Source: Chryseobacterium paridis (GTDB lineage Bacteria > Bacteroidota > Bacteroidia > Flavobacteriales > Weeksellaceae). Taken from it: 64,000 nt of DNA. Numbering within the stretch: the stretch's first letter is position 1; each line of letters starts with the position of its first letter. The notes beneath the pieces are model-generated. The model did not search any database and was not told the origin of the DNA. It saw only the letters and a list, made by a program, of their open reading frames with translations. Of this stretch, positions 54,461 through 63,958 are shown one piece after another. The DNA lies in contig NZ_JAENHK010000010.1 in assembly GCF_016595215.1 (NCBI RefSeq), positions 744,001-808,000 of the forward strand. The letters run 5' to 3'. The translations under genes were made by a program, and so were the position numbers.

Positions 54461-55567
54461 ATGAAACAATTACTTGTATTTATCAGAAAGGAATTTTACC
54501 ATGTATTCAGGGATAGGAGAACATTGCTGATCCTATTTGGTTTGCCTATGGTTCAAATCATCTTATTTGGATTTGCATTAAGCAGTGAGGTGAAAAATAT
54601 AGGAATTGCCATACAGGATAATGCTCATGATATACAGTCAGAACAGATCATCTCAAAGATACAGTCCAGTCCCTATTTTAAAATGCAGAAACCCGTTCTG
54701 AATTATAAAGATGTAGAGAAAAGATTCAAAGAAGGAAGCATCAAATGTGCGGTTATTTTCCCAGCTAATTTCGGAGAAGACCTGTACCATACTGATGGTG
54801 CACAAATACAAATTATAGCAGATACTTCTGATCCCAATACAGCAACAATACTAACGAATTATCTTAACGCCATTATTACAGATTATCAGCAACAGCTTAA
54901 TCCCAATATAAAACCCAATTACAAGATCATCCCTGAATTACGGCAGCTCTACAATGAAGAACAGAATGGATCTATGAATTTTATACCTGGGGTGATTGCT
55001 TTAATCTTTATGATCGTAAGTACTGCTTTAACATCCGTAGCAGTAGTCCGTGAAAAGGAAATGGGAACTATGGAGATTTTGTTGGTTTCACCTTTTAAAC
55101 CGGTTATGGTTTTGATTGCTAAAGCAATACCTTACCTTGTATTATCACTGATCAATTTTATTATTATTTTACTGCTTTCCATCTATTTACTGGATATAGA
55201 AATCAGAGGGAGTCTTATTTTGCTTTTTGCAGAAAGTATTTTATTTATCATAACCTGTCTTTCTCTCGGATTGCTGATCTCAAACATTACCAATTCACAG
55301 CAAACTGCAATGTTGATCTCAATGATGGGAATGATGTTGCCTACCTTACTCTTGACAGGCTTTATGTTTCCGATTGAAAATATGCCCTGGATATTCCGGG
55401 TGGTTTCCCATATACTTCCATCCAGATATTACTACGATATTGTAAAGTCGGTGATGCTGAAAGGTCTCGGATTCAGCTATGTTTGGAAAGAAACACTGAT
55501 TTTATCCGGAATGGCAGTAGTGCTGCTAACCCTTGCTTTAAAGAAATTTAAAATCCGATTGTCATGA
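54461..55567 (+). CDS. ABC-2 type permease (YbhS/YbhR-like), first
   Basis: 368 residues: one N-terminal helix (ILFGLPMVQIILFGFALS), a large periplasmic domain (about residues 45-170) and five C-terminal helices. The amphipathic VREKEMGTMEILLVSPFKP is the ABC-2 coupling motif. Ends with a 4-base overlap to the next permease, so a heterodimer is expected. Such exporters remove cationic drugs and dyes; here the substrate is unknown. Confidence 0.93.
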   Translation: MKQLLVFIRKEFYHVFRDRRTLLILFGLPMVQIILFGFALSSEVKNIGIAIQDNAHDIQSEQIISKIQSSPYFKMQKPVLNYKDVEKRFKEGSIKCAVIFPANFGEDLYHTDGAQIQIIADTSDPNTATILTNYLNAIITDYQQQLNPNIKPNYKIIPELRQLYNEEQNGSMNFIPGVIALIFMIVSTALTSVAVVREKEMGTMEILLVSPFKPVMVLIAKAIPYLVLSLINFIIILLLSIYLLDIEIRGSLILLFAESILFIITCLSLGLLISNITNSQQTAMLISMMGMMLPTLLLTGFMFPIENMPWIFRVVSHILPSRYYYDIVKSVMLKGLGFSYVWKETLILSGMAVVLLTLALKKFKIRLS

Positions 55568-56688
55568 AAGTATTGAGCTTTATATTAAGAAAAGAATTCC
55601 GTCAGATCTTCAGGGATAAAATTATCCTGGCCATGATGTTTTTAATGCCAACCATCCAGTTGATCATTATGCCATTAGCTGCCAATTTTGAAGTGAAAAA
55701 CATTAATGTAGCTTATATCGATCATGACCACAGCAGCTACTCTCAAAAACTCATCCATAAAATTGCTTCATCCGGTTATTTTAAAATTGCAGGAACTCCA
55801 GACTCTTATCAGAAAGGATTACAAATGATAGAAAAGGGCGAGGCTGACCTTGTTCTGGAAATTCCTATGCATTTTGAACGGAATCTGGTTCGTGAAAAGA
55901 GCCAGAAACTCAATCTTTCAGTGGATGCTATTAATGGTACAAAATCATCATTGGGAGGAAGTTATTTAGTATCTGTTATTGCTGATTTCAATAGCAATCT
56001 GGATATTAATATCAAATCACCTGATACAACACAAACCGTTTCTCCAGCCAACATCAAAATTGCCAGTACCAACTGGTACAATCCAAGAGCGGAGTACAAA
56101 TACTATATGGTTCCCGGTATTCTCGTATTGCTGCTTACTTTGATCGGTGGATTTATTACAGCGCTTAATATCGTAAAGGAAAAAGAAATCGGAACCATTG
56201 AACAGATCAACGTTACCCCTATAAAAAAATGGCAGTTTATCTTAGGCAAACTAATTCCGTTCTGGATTGTCGGAATGACCGTTTTTACTATTGGACTGAT
56301 TGTCATGTATATTATTTATGGGATTTTTCCAGAGGGTAGCTTACTGACACTCTATCTGTTTGCAGCTGTTTATCTCATTGCATTGTTAGGTTTAGGATTA
56401 TTGATTTCTACATTTGCGGATACGCAACTTCAGGCGATGTTCATTGCATTTTTCTTTATGATGATCTTTATGCTGATGAGTGGATTTTTCACCAACACCG
56501 AAAGTATGCCTAATTGGGCAAGACAGATATCAAACTTCACTCCGGTTACTCACTTTATTAAAGTTGTACGACTCATTGTATTAAAAGGAAGTGGATTTAG
56601 TGAGATCAAAACAGAATTTTTCTATCTCATAGGATTTGCAGTACTTCTGAACTCTTTGGCTATTTATAATTATAGGAAAACCAGCTAA
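55564..56688 (+). CDS. ABC-2 type permease (YbhR-like), second
   Basis: 374 residues with the same layout as its neighbour: N-terminal helix, periplasmic domain, and VKEKEIGTIEQINVTPIKKW before the C-terminal helices. Typical closing motif FANTESMPNWA is seen as FTNTESMPNWARQISNFTPV. Last gene of the exporter operon; an arsR-type regulator starts about 130 bases downstream. Confidence 0.93.
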   Translation: MKVLSFILRKEFRQIFRDKIILAMMFLMPTIQLIIMPLAANFEVKNINVAYIDHDHSSYSQKLIHKIASSGYFKIAGTPDSYQKGLQMIEKGEADLVLEIPMHFERNLVREKSQKLNLSVDAINGTKSSLGGSYLVSVIADFNSNLDINIKSPDTTQTVSPANIKIASTNWYNPRAEYKYYMVPGILVLLLTLIGGFITALNIVKEKEIGTIEQINVTPIKKWQFILGKLIPFWIVGMTVFTIGLIVMYIIYGIFPEGSLLTLYLFAAVYLIALLGLGLLISTFADTQLQAMFIAFFFMMIFMLMSGFFTNTESMPNWARQISNFTPVTHFIKVVRLIVLKGSGFSEIKTEFFYLIGFAVLLNSLAIYNYRKTS

Positions 56689-56785
56689 GAAAGCTACATT
56701 TTAATCTCTATTTCATCAGAGCACAATGATAATACCCATTAAAAAGCACAAAATTGAAAAAAAAAGTATGCTCTTTAAATTATTA

Positions 56786-56801
56786 ATCGTAATATTGCGA
56801 T
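56786..56801. promoter_or_regulatory. ArsR operator, copy 1
   Basis: ATCGTAATATTGCGAT, an imperfect palindrome with seven of eight pairs matched, 14 bases before the ATG of arsR. Fifteen of its 16 bases recur at 57165-57180 between arsR and the next gene. Confidence 0.65.
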
Positions 56802-56815
56802 ATAAAATACAATCT

Positions 56816-57142
56816 ATGGGAGCAACTAAAACTGATCATTTTACAGATGAGCAAAATAAAATAGCCATTATTGCTAAAGCCTTAGGGCATCCTGCAAGAG
56901 TTGCTATTATAGAATATCTCTTAAAAGTAAACACTTGTATTTGTGGGGATATCGTTAATGAACTTCCACTTGCCCAGGCTACAGTTTCACAGCATTTGAG
57001 AGAGTTAAAAAATGCTGGTTTAATTAAAGGAAACATCGAAGGAACTGCAATTTGCTATTGCATTGATGAAAAGACTTTCGAAGTTTTGAAAGAATATTTT
57101 TCAGGGATCATCTCCACTGTTACAACACAAAAATGCTGTTAG
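56816..57142 (+). CDS. arsR: ArsR family metalloregulator
   Basis: 108 residues from ATG 56816. Winged helix of ArsR/SmtB type: AKALGHPARVAIIEYLLKVN, then TCICGDIVNELPLAQATVSQ HLRELKNAGLI. The Cys pair C-I-C at the start of the recognition region is the As(III) site of ArsR proteins; another Cys pair ends the chain (KCC). A longer frame starts at 56726, but it would run through the operator and promoter, so it is rejected. Represses itself and the arsenic genes that follow. Confidence 0.93.
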   Translation: MGATKTDHFTDEQNKIAIIAKALGHPARVAIIEYLLKVNTCICGDIVNELPLAQATVSQHLRELKNAGLIKGNIEGTAICYCIDEKTFEVLKEYFSGIISTVTTQKCC

Positions 57143-57164
57143 TGCATTTTTTTTGATTTACTAT

Positions 57165-57180
57165 ATCGTAATATTGCAAT
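57165..57180. promoter_or_regulatory. ArsR operator, copy 2
   Basis: ATCGTAATATTGCAAT, one base different from copy 1, placed 22 bases before the DUF6428 gene. It suggests a second ArsR-controlled promoter for the effector genes. Confidence 0.6.
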
Positions 57181-57201
57181 AAACAAATAATAAAAAGAAC
57201 A

Positions 57202-57675
57202 ATGAAATTATCTGAAATCAAAAACATTTTACCAACATTAGATAATGTTGAATTCCAATTAGAAAACGGAACATTTGTGCCTGAGCATTTTCATGTTACA
57301 GAGGTAGGAACGATAACAAAATCCTTTATCGATTGTGGAGGCACGATAAGAAATGAAAAAGTGGTCAATTTTCAGCTTTGGAATGCCAATGACTATGAAC
57401 ATCGTTTAAAACCAGGAAAACTTCTCAATATCATCAGATTATCTGAGGAAAAATTAGGAATTGAAGACCATGAAATAGAAGTGGAGTACCAGAACGTTAC
57501 AATCGGAAAATATGATCTGGAATTCAATGGGAAAACCTTTGTTCTTAAAAATAAAACCACAGCCTGTCTTGCCCAGGAAGCATGTGGAATACCAACTGAA
57601 AAGAAAAAACTCAATTTTTCAGATCTTTCTATAAAATCAAATACTAGCTGTACACCAGAATCAGGATGTTGCTAA
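57202..57675 (+). CDS. DUF6428 family protein of the arsenic operon
   Basis: 157 residues. MKLSEIKNILPTLDNVEFQL and GTFVPEHFHVTEVGTITKSF, then CGGTIRNEKVVNFQLW match DUF6428, a family nearly always found beside arsR and ACR3 in Bacteroidota. Function unknown. The protein has Cys at several positions, including C-x6-C (TTACLAQEACG) and a C-terminal SGCC, which could bind As(III). It lies between arsR and the reductase gene and is expected to be arsenic-inducible. Confidence 0.9.
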   Translation: MKLSEIKNILPTLDNVEFQLENGTFVPEHFHVTEVGTITKSFIDCGGTIRNEKVVNFQLWNANDYEHRLKPGKLLNIIRLSEEKLGIEDHEIEVEYQNVTIGKYDLEFNGKTFVLKNKTTACLAQEACGIPTEKKKLNFSDLSIKSNTSCTPESGCC

Positions 57676-57705
57676 TCATCCGTCTCATCTCAAAATAAAC
57701 AAATC

Positions 57706-58323
57706 ATGTATCCATCCCTTTTACAAACTATAGAAAAATTAAAGGCCATTGAAATTAGTCAGGAAAGAAAAGCTCTGCTACAACCGCTCACAGAATTTAT
57801 TCAGACAAAATTCAATGACGGAAAGTCGGTAAATCTAAACTTTATCTGTACACACAACTCCAGAAGGAGCCATCTGTCACAAGTCTGGGCACAGATAGCC
57901 AGTGATTATTTTCGCATTCCGAAAGTAACCTGCTACTCCGGTGGAACAGAAGAAACGTCCATATTTCATAAAGTAATAGAAACATTAAGAGAACAAGGAC
58001 TTCAGACATTGAAAATAGCTGATAATCAGAATCCCGTCTATTCAATCAGGTATAATGACGAATCTCAACCCATTATTGCATTTTCTAAAAGATATGAGAG
58101 TGCCTTTAATCCTGTTAACGGTTTTGCAGCAATTATGACCTGCTCTCAGGCCGATGGTGGCTGCCCCTTTATTCCAGGTGCAGAAAAGCGCATTCCTATC
58201 ACTTTTGAAGATCCTAAATTTTCTGATAATACACATGAACAAGACCAAGTATATTACGAAACCAGTTTACAAATAGGAGCTGAAATGTTTTACGTTTTTT
58301 CACAAGTATCACAATCGAATTAA
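57706..58323 (+). CDS. Phosphatase-type arsenate reductase (ArsC/LMW-PTP-like)
   Basis: 205 residues. The phosphatase loop C-x5-R is in [19 protein letters not shown], as in arsenate reductases related to low-molecular-weight tyrosine phosphatases. Additional Cys are in TCYSGG and [17 protein letters not shown]; one of these would be the resolving cysteine. Reduces arsenate to arsenite, which ACR3 then exports. 30 bases after the DUF6428 gene and 10 bases before the exporter, so one operon. This long form is usual in Bacteroidota ars operons. Confidence 0.9.
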   Translation: MYPSLLQTIEKLKAIEISQERKALLQPLTEFIQTKFNDGKSVNLNFICTHNSRRSHLSQVWAQIASDYFRIPKVTCYSGGTEETSIFHKVIETLREQGLQTLKIADNQNPVYSIRYNDESQPIIAFSKRYESAFNPVNGFAAIMTCSQADGGCPFIPGAEKRIPITFEDPKFSDNTHEQDQVYYETSLQIGAEMFYVFSQVSQSN

Positions 58324-58333
58324 AACAGATGGT

Positions 58334-59368
58334 ATGCAACCGAAATTAAAATTCCTCGATCGATTTCTTACTCTTTGGATATTCCTTGCCATGTTCTCAG
58401 GAATCATGTTAGGCTATTTATTCCCGAATATTTCTTCTACGATCAATGCACTGTCTGTAGGTACTACCAATATTCCTTTAGCTATTGGTTTAATCATTAT
58501 GATGTATCCGCCATTGGCAAAAGTGGACTATTCTTTGTTGCCAAAGGTATTCCGGGATAAGAAAGCTATAACAATTTCTTTAGTGTTAAATTGGTTTATT
58601 GGGCCTGTTTTAATGTTCATTTTAGCAATTATTTTTTTAAAACATGAACCGGATTATATGATTGGGCTGATTCTTATTGGCCTGGCAAGATGTATTGCAA
58701 TGGTTCTTGTCTGGAATGACCTGGCAAAAGGCAATAGAGAATATGCTGCATTGCTGGTGGCATTAAATAGCATCTTTCAGATATTTACTTATAGCTTTAT
58801 GATTTGGCTATTCATCAATGTACTGCCTCATCAATTAGGATTTGCTAATTTTAATGTAACGGTATCCATAAAAGAAGTCACACAAAGTGTTCTCATCTAT
58901 TTGGGTCTTCCTTTTGTTGCAGGCTTTCTAAGTCGTTATTTCCTAACACAATTAAAAGGAGAGAGTTGGTATAATAAAAACTTTATTACTAAGATATCAC
59001 CATTCACTTTATATGCATTGCTATTCACCATCGTATTGATGTTTAGCCTTAAAGGAGATAAGATATTAGAACTTCCGATGGATGTTCTTAAAGTAGCCAT
59101 TCCTCTCATCATATATTTCATTCTGATGTTTTTTATAAGCTTCTTTATTAATAGAGCATTTAAAATTCCATATGATAAGAATGCAGCTATAGCATTTACC
59201 GCTACAGGAAATAATTTTGAGCTTGCAATAGCTGTATCTATTTCCGTATTTGGCATCCATTCTCCACAAGCATTTGTCGGTGTCATTGGACCTTTGATTG
59301 AAGTTCCGATCCTGATCCTATTGGTAAAGATCAGTTTATGGTTAAAAAAGTATAATTATAAAATGTAA
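58334..59368 (+). CDS. acr3: ACR3 family arsenite efflux transporter
   Basis: 344 residues, ten helices. Typical ACR3 sequence: [20 protein letters not shown] at the start, then [19 protein letters not shown] and [19 protein letters not shown], containing the conserved Cys of the fourth helix used for arsenite transport. [20 protein letters not shown] is the second conserved helix. Exports As(III) using the proton gradient. Last gene of the ars operon. Confidence 0.95.
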   Translation: MQPKLKFLDRFLTLWIFLAMFSGIMLGYLFPNISSTINALSVGTTNIPLAIGLIIMMYPPLAKVDYSLLPKVFRDKKAITISLVLNWFIGPVLMFILAIIFLKHEPDYMIGLILIGLARCIAMVLVWNDLAKGNREYAALLVALNSIFQIFTYSFMIWLFINVLPHQLGFANFNVTVSIKEVTQSVLIYLGLPFVAGFLSRYFLTQLKGESWYNKNFITKISPFTLYALLFTIVLMFSLKGDKILELPMDVLKVAIPLIIYFILMFFISFFINRAFKIPYDKNAAIAFTATGNNFELAIAVSISVFGIHSPQAFVGVIGPLIEVPILILLVKISLWLKKYNYKM

Positions 59369-59447
59369 AACCTCTTTTGTATGCACTTCAGAGTTGTTGA
59401 TATCTGAAATAAAACAAGACTTTTTCCTATGACTTATTTTTGGTTGT

Positions 59448-59837
59448 ATGAAAAAGTCTTTTTTCCTTCGTATTGCTTTATCAGTTATTTTACTGATGCA
59501 TAGTGTAATCTCTATTTATAGCGGAGATGTCAATAATTTTGGTTTGCAGTATTTGAATAGTATTGGGTTTAGCCCTTTAGGACTTTATCTCGCATGGTCG
59601 GTTAAGCTTACTCATCTTTTATCTGTACCATTATTGTGGATGGATAAATATTTAAAAACGGTGGCTATCGCCAATATTTTAATTTTCATTTTCGGAATTA
59701 TTTATGTTCACTGGCAGGATGGTTGGTTTGTAGTAGGTGGTGGCAGAAATGGGGTTGAATTTAATTTTCTGCTTATTTTCTGTTTTTTGAATCTGATATT
59801 TCCCGAAGTTTCTTTCCAAACCAAAAAAAATACGTAA
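59448..59837 (+). CDS. DoxX-like membrane protein
   Basis: 129 residues with four helices; FFLRIALSVILLMHSVISI at the start and SPLGLYLAWSVKLTHLLSVP in the second helix match DoxX-type proteins. YVHWQDGWFVVGGGRNGVEF, the conserved loop before the last helix, is strongly typical. The stop codon is directly followed by the TTG start of a histidine kinase, so both are translated from one message. Possibly the membrane partner or target of that kinase. Confidence 0.88.
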   Translation: MKKSFFLRIALSVILLMHSVISIYSGDVNNFGLQYLNSIGFSPLGLYLAWSVKLTHLLSVPLLWMDKYLKTVAIANILIFIFGIIYVHWQDGWFVVGGGRNGVEFNFLLIFCFLNLIFPEVSFQTKKNT

Positions 59838-60998
59838 TTGGTATACAGATGGATTAATTTCGTAGCCTTTCTATTTTTATATTTGATTGAAAGATATTAC
59901 TTTGTACTTTTAAATCGTATACAATTGAGGTCTACCACACAATCAAAATTATATATCCATTTGTTCTTCTGGATCCTGTATTATATGCTGGAAGCGTATC
60001 TGGATTTTTATTGGTCCAGATATCAATTTCCGGATTTTAAATGGCAAATAAGACTTCAGAATACATTAACCCTTGAGTTGGGGTATTTTCTGGTTAAAAT
60101 TCCACTTGCCTATTCCTTATTATACATTTACGAAAAGGGAGGCATAAACAAACTTTTCAAAAGTTTTCTTTCTGTAATTATAGTGATCATTGCGGTATTG
60201 GGACACCGTTTTTTCACCCATTATATTATTTACCCTTACATTTATGGCGTAACGGAAACCTTCGATGGAAAGTTGCCTTCGGGATTTATCAATGGGCTTG
60301 TTGCTTTCAATTCATTTATGGATCTTATTTTTATGGTAGGTCTTGTATTCGGTGTTGAAATAACCCGACAAAAAAACCTTCTCAAAGATCAGATATCTAT
60401 GCTGAAGGCAGAAAAGCTGGATCAGGAATTGACGATGCTGAAAGCTCAGATCAATCCGCATTTCCTTTTCAATACGCTCAACAATATTTATGGAATGGCA
60501 TTGAAAAAAGCTGACGAAACACCAGATGTGATTCTGCAGCTTTCAAAAATCATGCGTTACAACATTTATGAGGCTGCCGAAAGGCATATTTCTATTGAAA
60601 AAGATATTGAAAATATTAAAGATTTTATACAAATTCAAAAAATCCGTCACCGTCAGCTATCTGTAGTTTTTAATGAAGACGTCGATAATCCTTCTCAGGA
60701 AATTTCACCGCTGATACTGATACAGTTTGTTGAAAATGCTTTTAAACATGGCGTATCGGAAAGTCTTGGAAATTCATTTATTAATATTGACATCCAGTTG
60801 AAAAACAAAGTACTGCATTATTCCATTGAAAATTCTAAAGAGGAAAGGTCAGGTGGAAACTCAACTAAAATAGGATTAAAAAATATCCATAGACAGCTTG
60901 AATTACTCTATCCAAAACACAACCTTCAGGTTGAGGATAAAAGTAATCGTTATATTGTAAAACTAATGATTGATTTCAATGATACAGTCAGCATCTAA
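59838..60998 (+). CDS. LytS-type sensor histidine kinase
   Basis: 386 residues from TTG 59838; an in-frame stop directly precedes it and the next Met falls within a later helix, so TTG is the only fitting start. Five or six hydrophobic segments, then the His_kinase domain with the phosphorylated His in AQINPHFLFNTLNN and an ATPase domain with FVENAFKHGVSE and IGLKNIHRQLELLY. No periplasmic sensor domain of note. Overlaps the response regulator downstream. Signal unknown. Confidence 0.92.
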   Translation: MVYRWINFVAFLFLYLIERYYFVLLNRIQLRSTTQSKLYIHLFFWILYYMLEAYLDFYWSRYQFPDFKWQIRLQNTLTLELGYFLVKIPLAYSLLYIYEKGGINKLFKSFLSVIIVIIAVLGHRFFTHYIIYPYIYGVTETFDGKLPSGFINGLVAFNSFMDLIFMVGLVFGVEITRQKNLLKDQISMLKAEKLDQELTMLKAQINPHFLFNTLNNIYGMALKKADETPDVILQLSKIMRYNIYEAAERHISIEKDIENIKDFIQIQKIRHRQLSVVFNEDVDNPSQEISPLILIQFVENAFKHGVSESLGNSFINIDIQLKNKVLHYSIENSKEERSGGNSTKIGLKNIHRQLELLYPKHNLQVEDKSNRYIVKLMIDFNDTVSI

Positions 60999-61680
60999 AA
61001 AGTATAACTGCATTATCGTAGAAGATGAACCCATTGCAGCAGAAATTCTGGAAAACTTTGTATCCCGGGACAAAGAACTGAACCTTGTAGGAAAATGTGC
61101 TGATGCCGTATATGCAAGCAGCCTCCTGAATATTCATGATGTAGATCTTATGTTTCTGGATCTCAATCTTCCTGTTATAAAAGGATTTGATTTTCTGAAA
61201 AAACTGAAAAATCCACCGCTTGTCATTGTAACGACAGCTTATCATCAATATGCAGTGGAAGGGTACGAACTTGATATCGTAGATTATCTGATGAAGCCCA
61301 TTCCATACGACAGATTTCTTACTGCTATCAATAAATTCAAGCATATTATGGTATCTGAAGAAGCTTTACTCGAGATTGCTGACCGTGATTATATTTTCAT
61401 CAACAGTGGAAAAAAACAGATCAAGATCACCCTTCAGGATATTTTTTATATTGAAAGTTTGCGGGAGTACATCAATATCCACACAAAAACAGAGACTTTT
61501 ATCTTTAAAATGCCCATCAGTAAAATAGAAGAAAGTTTACCCTCAAAAATGTTCTTTCGTATTCATAAATCCTATATTATCTCCAAATCAAAAATAGAGG
61601 TCAAATCAGCGAATATGGTTCAGGTAAATGGTAAAAAGCTGCCGATAGGCAGAACTTATAAACCGTCGATTGAATTCTGA
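60979..61680 (+). CDS. LytTR response regulator
   Basis: 233 residues from ATG 60979 (another ATG at 60970). Receiver domain with acidic pair in CIIVEDEPIAAEI, the phospho-acceptor Asp in DLMFLDLNLPVIKG, Thr in VIVTTAYHQYAVEGY and Lys in DYLMKPIPYDR. The C-terminal LytTR DNA-binding domain has FIESLREYINIHTKTETF-type sequence and RIHKSYIISKSKI. Its start lies inside the kinase gene by about 20 bases, as is common for kinase-regulator pairs in Bacteroidota. Followed by a 349-base gap. Confidence 0.94.
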   Translation: MIQSASKKYNCIIVEDEPIAAEILENFVSRDKELNLVGKCADAVYASSLLNIHDVDLMFLDLNLPVIKGFDFLKKLKNPPLVIVTTAYHQYAVEGYELDIVDYLMKPIPYDRFLTAINKFKHIMVSEEALLEIADRDYIFINSGKKQIKITLQDIFYIESLREYINIHTKTETFIFKMPISKIEESLPSKMFFRIHKSYIISKSKIEVKSANMVQVNGKKLPIGRTYKPSIEF

Positions 61681-61897
61681 ACTTAATATTTCTGCAATCT
61701 GATTTATTATTTTAGAATCATTAGAGCGCTTTGATCTCATTAAAATCTTTTATAGACAGAACTCTTTTGTTCGTAGACACTCGCTCTGAGATCTATTATA
61801 ATCTCACCATATTTGAATTACGAATCAGAAAAGAAGAAGAAAATAATTTTCCAAAGAACATAACAATATATAGGTTAGTATTTACATCGTGAATCGT

Positions 61898-61933
61898 AAA
61901 GGCTTATGAGTATCAAACTCTTAGGCCTTTTTT
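61898..61933 (+). terminator. Hairpin terminator in the 349-base gap after the two-component genes
   Basis: AAAGGCTTATGAGT pairs with ACTCTTAGGCCTTT with a few mismatches, followed by TTTTTT. The remainder of 61681-62015 shows no gene, only AT-rich spacer. Confidence 0.6.
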
Positions 61934-62015
61934 ATTAATATTTGATAATTCATGTTTTTTTGAATAAAATGTAAAGATGTAATCTATAAATTGATGTTCA
62001 ATTAAAAAAAAACAT

Positions 62016-62023
62016 TAATTTTG
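62016..62023 (+). promoter_or_regulatory. TAnnTTTG -7 box of the Cys-rich protein gene
   Basis: TAATTTTG, with TTG at 61991-61993 as a -33 element. It ends six bases before ATG 62030, so the earlier TTG 62021 cannot be the start and the message has almost no leader. Confidence 0.55.
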
Positions 62024-62029
62024 CAAATA

Positions 62030-62386
62030 ATGTTTCAACGTAAGTACATATTGATTTTTATTCTACTGGGATTCTTATTCATGCCCAAGCAAATCTATGC
62101 CTGTGCTTTAAAAATTTCCTCAGTAGAGAAATCACGTTGTGAAATCAACATTTCAAAATCTGTAAAGAAAGAGCATTGTGACTCTTGCGGTTCGAAGAAA
62201 TGCCCTGGAAAATGTAACAATCCTTTGTGCAAATGCCCGGTTTCAAATTTAAACCCAACTTTACCGAACAGACAGGATTTTAATTTTTTAAAATTAGAGA
62301 CTTTCAGTCCTGTTTCTTTTTTATCCTATGAAAGCGCCATTTCCAAAGGCTTTCAATCTATTTGGTTAATTCCTAAAATAGGCTAG
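62030..62386 (+). CDS. Small exported Cys-rich protein, possible metal binder
   Basis: 118 residues from ATG 62030. Signal peptide YILIFILLGFLFMPKQIYA. The mature part has a Cys-rich knot: KKEHCDSCGSKKCPGKCNNP then LCKCP, that is C-x2-C-x4-C-x3-C-x4-C-x-C, plus earlier Cys residues. No known family recognised. The genes after it encode HMA/DUF3347 and DUF305 proteins usual in copper handling, so periplasmic metal binding is a reasonable guess. Confidence 0.7.
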   Translation: MFQRKYILIFILLGFLFMPKQIYACALKISSVEKSRCEINISKSVKKEHCDSCGSKKCPGKCNNPLCKCPVSNLNPTLPNRQDFNFLKLETFSPVSFLSYESAISKGFQSIWLIPKIG

Positions 62387-62511
62387 TTTCTGTATTTTAT
62401 AGCCTAAAGTGTGCTCTTTTCACAAAAAGACACTTCATTTTTTATTCAATATTTATTAATGTATAACTGAAACAATAGGAATACTCCTTTTGTTCGTGAA
62501 AATAATTTACA

Positions 62512-63390
62512 ATGAAATCAATATCAAAAATATGGGTTGCATTTACTTTGCTGTTTTCATTAGCAATTCATGCTCAATCCAAAAGTATAAAAACGGAAAC
62601 CGTAAAGATCTTTGGGAATTGCGACATCTGTAAAACGAATATAGAAAAAGCAGGTAACCTTAAGAAAGTCGCTACGGTGAATTGGAATAAAGATAGCAAG
62701 ATAGCTACCTTAACCTATGACTCTCAGAAGACCAATCAGGACGAAATATTAAAGCGAATTGCTCTGGCAGGATATGACAGCGAAAAATTTTTGGCTCCGG
62801 ACAATGCCTATGCAGCATTACCAGAATGTTGTCGCTACAACAGGGATTTAAAACCCGATTCTCAAAATAAAGCGATGGACATAAATATGAAGACAGATCA
62901 CATGAATCATGACCAGAACAAAACAGCCGAAGCCGATAAGATGACAACTCAGAATACATCTCAATTAAAAGCTGTTTTTGATCACTACTTCTCCTTAAAA
63001 AATGCTTTGGTAAAAACAGATGCCAATACCACATCTTCAAAAGCTTCTGAAATGATAAAAGCAATTAAAGCTGTAGAGATGACCAAACTTTCAAATGAGG
63101 AACATATGGTTTGGATGAAAGTAATGAACGATCTGACCACTAATGCGGAGAAGATTTCATCCGCTAAAGATGTTGCGAAACAAAGAGAAACATTTGCTAT
63201 ACTATCCAAAAATATGTACGACCTCGCAAAAGTATCCAAACAGGGCAGCCCTGTTTACTATCAACATTGCCCGATGTACAATAACGGAAAAGGAGCCGAT
63301 TGGCTGAGCTTGGAAAATGAAATCAAAAATCCCTATTTCGGTTCTCAGATGATTACTTGTGGCAGCACAGTAGAAACGCTTGGTAACTAA
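62512..63390 (+). CDS. Exported HMA plus DUF3347 protein (copper-associated)
   Basis: 292 residues, signal peptide ending IHAQ. An HMA-like metal-binding domain (residues about 28-95, with GNCDICKTNIEKAG as the CxxC loop) is followed by a linker with Met/His (MDINMKTDHMNHDQNK) and a DUF3347 domain (about 145-280; AVFDHYFSLKNALVKTDANT, CPMYNNGKGADWLSLENEIK). DUF3347 resembles the C-terminal part of CusB-type adaptors. Likely binds Cu(I) in the periplasm. Followed 14 bases later by a DUF305 gene. Confidence 0.9.
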   Translation: MKSISKIWVAFTLLFSLAIHAQSKSIKTETVKIFGNCDICKTNIEKAGNLKKVATVNWNKDSKIATLTYDSQKTNQDEILKRIALAGYDSEKFLAPDNAYAALPECCRYNRDLKPDSQNKAMDINMKTDHMNHDQNKTAEADKMTTQNTSQLKAVFDHYFSLKNALVKTDANTTSSKASEMIKAIKAVEMTKLSNEEHMVWMKVMNDLTTNAEKISSAKDVAKQRETFAILSKNMYDLAKVSKQGSPVYYQHCPMYNNGKGADWLSLENEIKNPYFGSQMITCGSTVETLGN

Positions 63391-63404
63391 TAAATATATC
63401 AATT

Positions 63405-63899
63405 ATGGATAACAGATCTGATCATCACGGAATACAACATAAAAACCATACAGGAATGTACAAACGTTTTATCATTATGGCTGTGGTTATGTTTGCTGCA
63501 ATGTATTTCATCATGTTTTCAATGATCGATGGAATACAAAATCTCATACCCAATATCAATAATTTTTATATGACATTACTAATGGTTTCTGCCATGTTAA
63601 TTATTGAATTACTGATCATGAAGGACATGTATCAAAATAGGAAAATCAATGGATTCATCATCGTATTTTCTCTTGCTGTCGGTATTTTTTCATGGTTTGG
63701 AATCAGAGAACAGATCATGGTTGATGACAAAGAATTTGTCAAAGGAATGATTCCTCATCATGCAGCTGCTATTCTTATGTCAGAAAAGACAAAACTTACT
63801 GATCCCGAATTGATCCAATTGCAAAAAAACATATTGGAAACCCAGGCAAAGGAAATTGAATTGATGAAACGAAAGTTGAATGAACTCAATAAAAAATAA
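63405..63899 (+). CDS. DUF305 family membrane protein
   Basis: 164 residues. N-terminal His-rich part (NRSDHHGIQHKNH), three membrane helices, then a short DUF305 segment with FVKGMIPHHAAAILMSEKTK, the signature M-I-P-H-H of the family. DUF305 proteins are common next to copper-handling genes. It is part of the operon with the preceding HMA/DUF3347 gene, 14 bases downstream of it. Confidence 0.88.
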   Translation: MDNRSDHHGIQHKNHTGMYKRFIIMAVVMFAAMYFIMFSMIDGIQNLIPNINNFYMTLLMVSAMLIIELLIMKDMYQNRKINGFIIVFSLAVGIFSWFGIREQIMVDDKEFVKGMIPHHAAAILMSEKTKLTDPELIQLQKNILETQAKEIELMKRKLNELNKK

Positions 63900-63958
63900 T
63901 GTAAACTCATACTATAACAGTAATGACATCTAAAAATTTTAATAATACTACTCACACA

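Noticed and set aside
56726..56815. Longer N-terminus for ArsR
   Set aside because: The extra 30 codons contain the operator palindrome and promoter, and the protein part looks unlike ArsR proteins.
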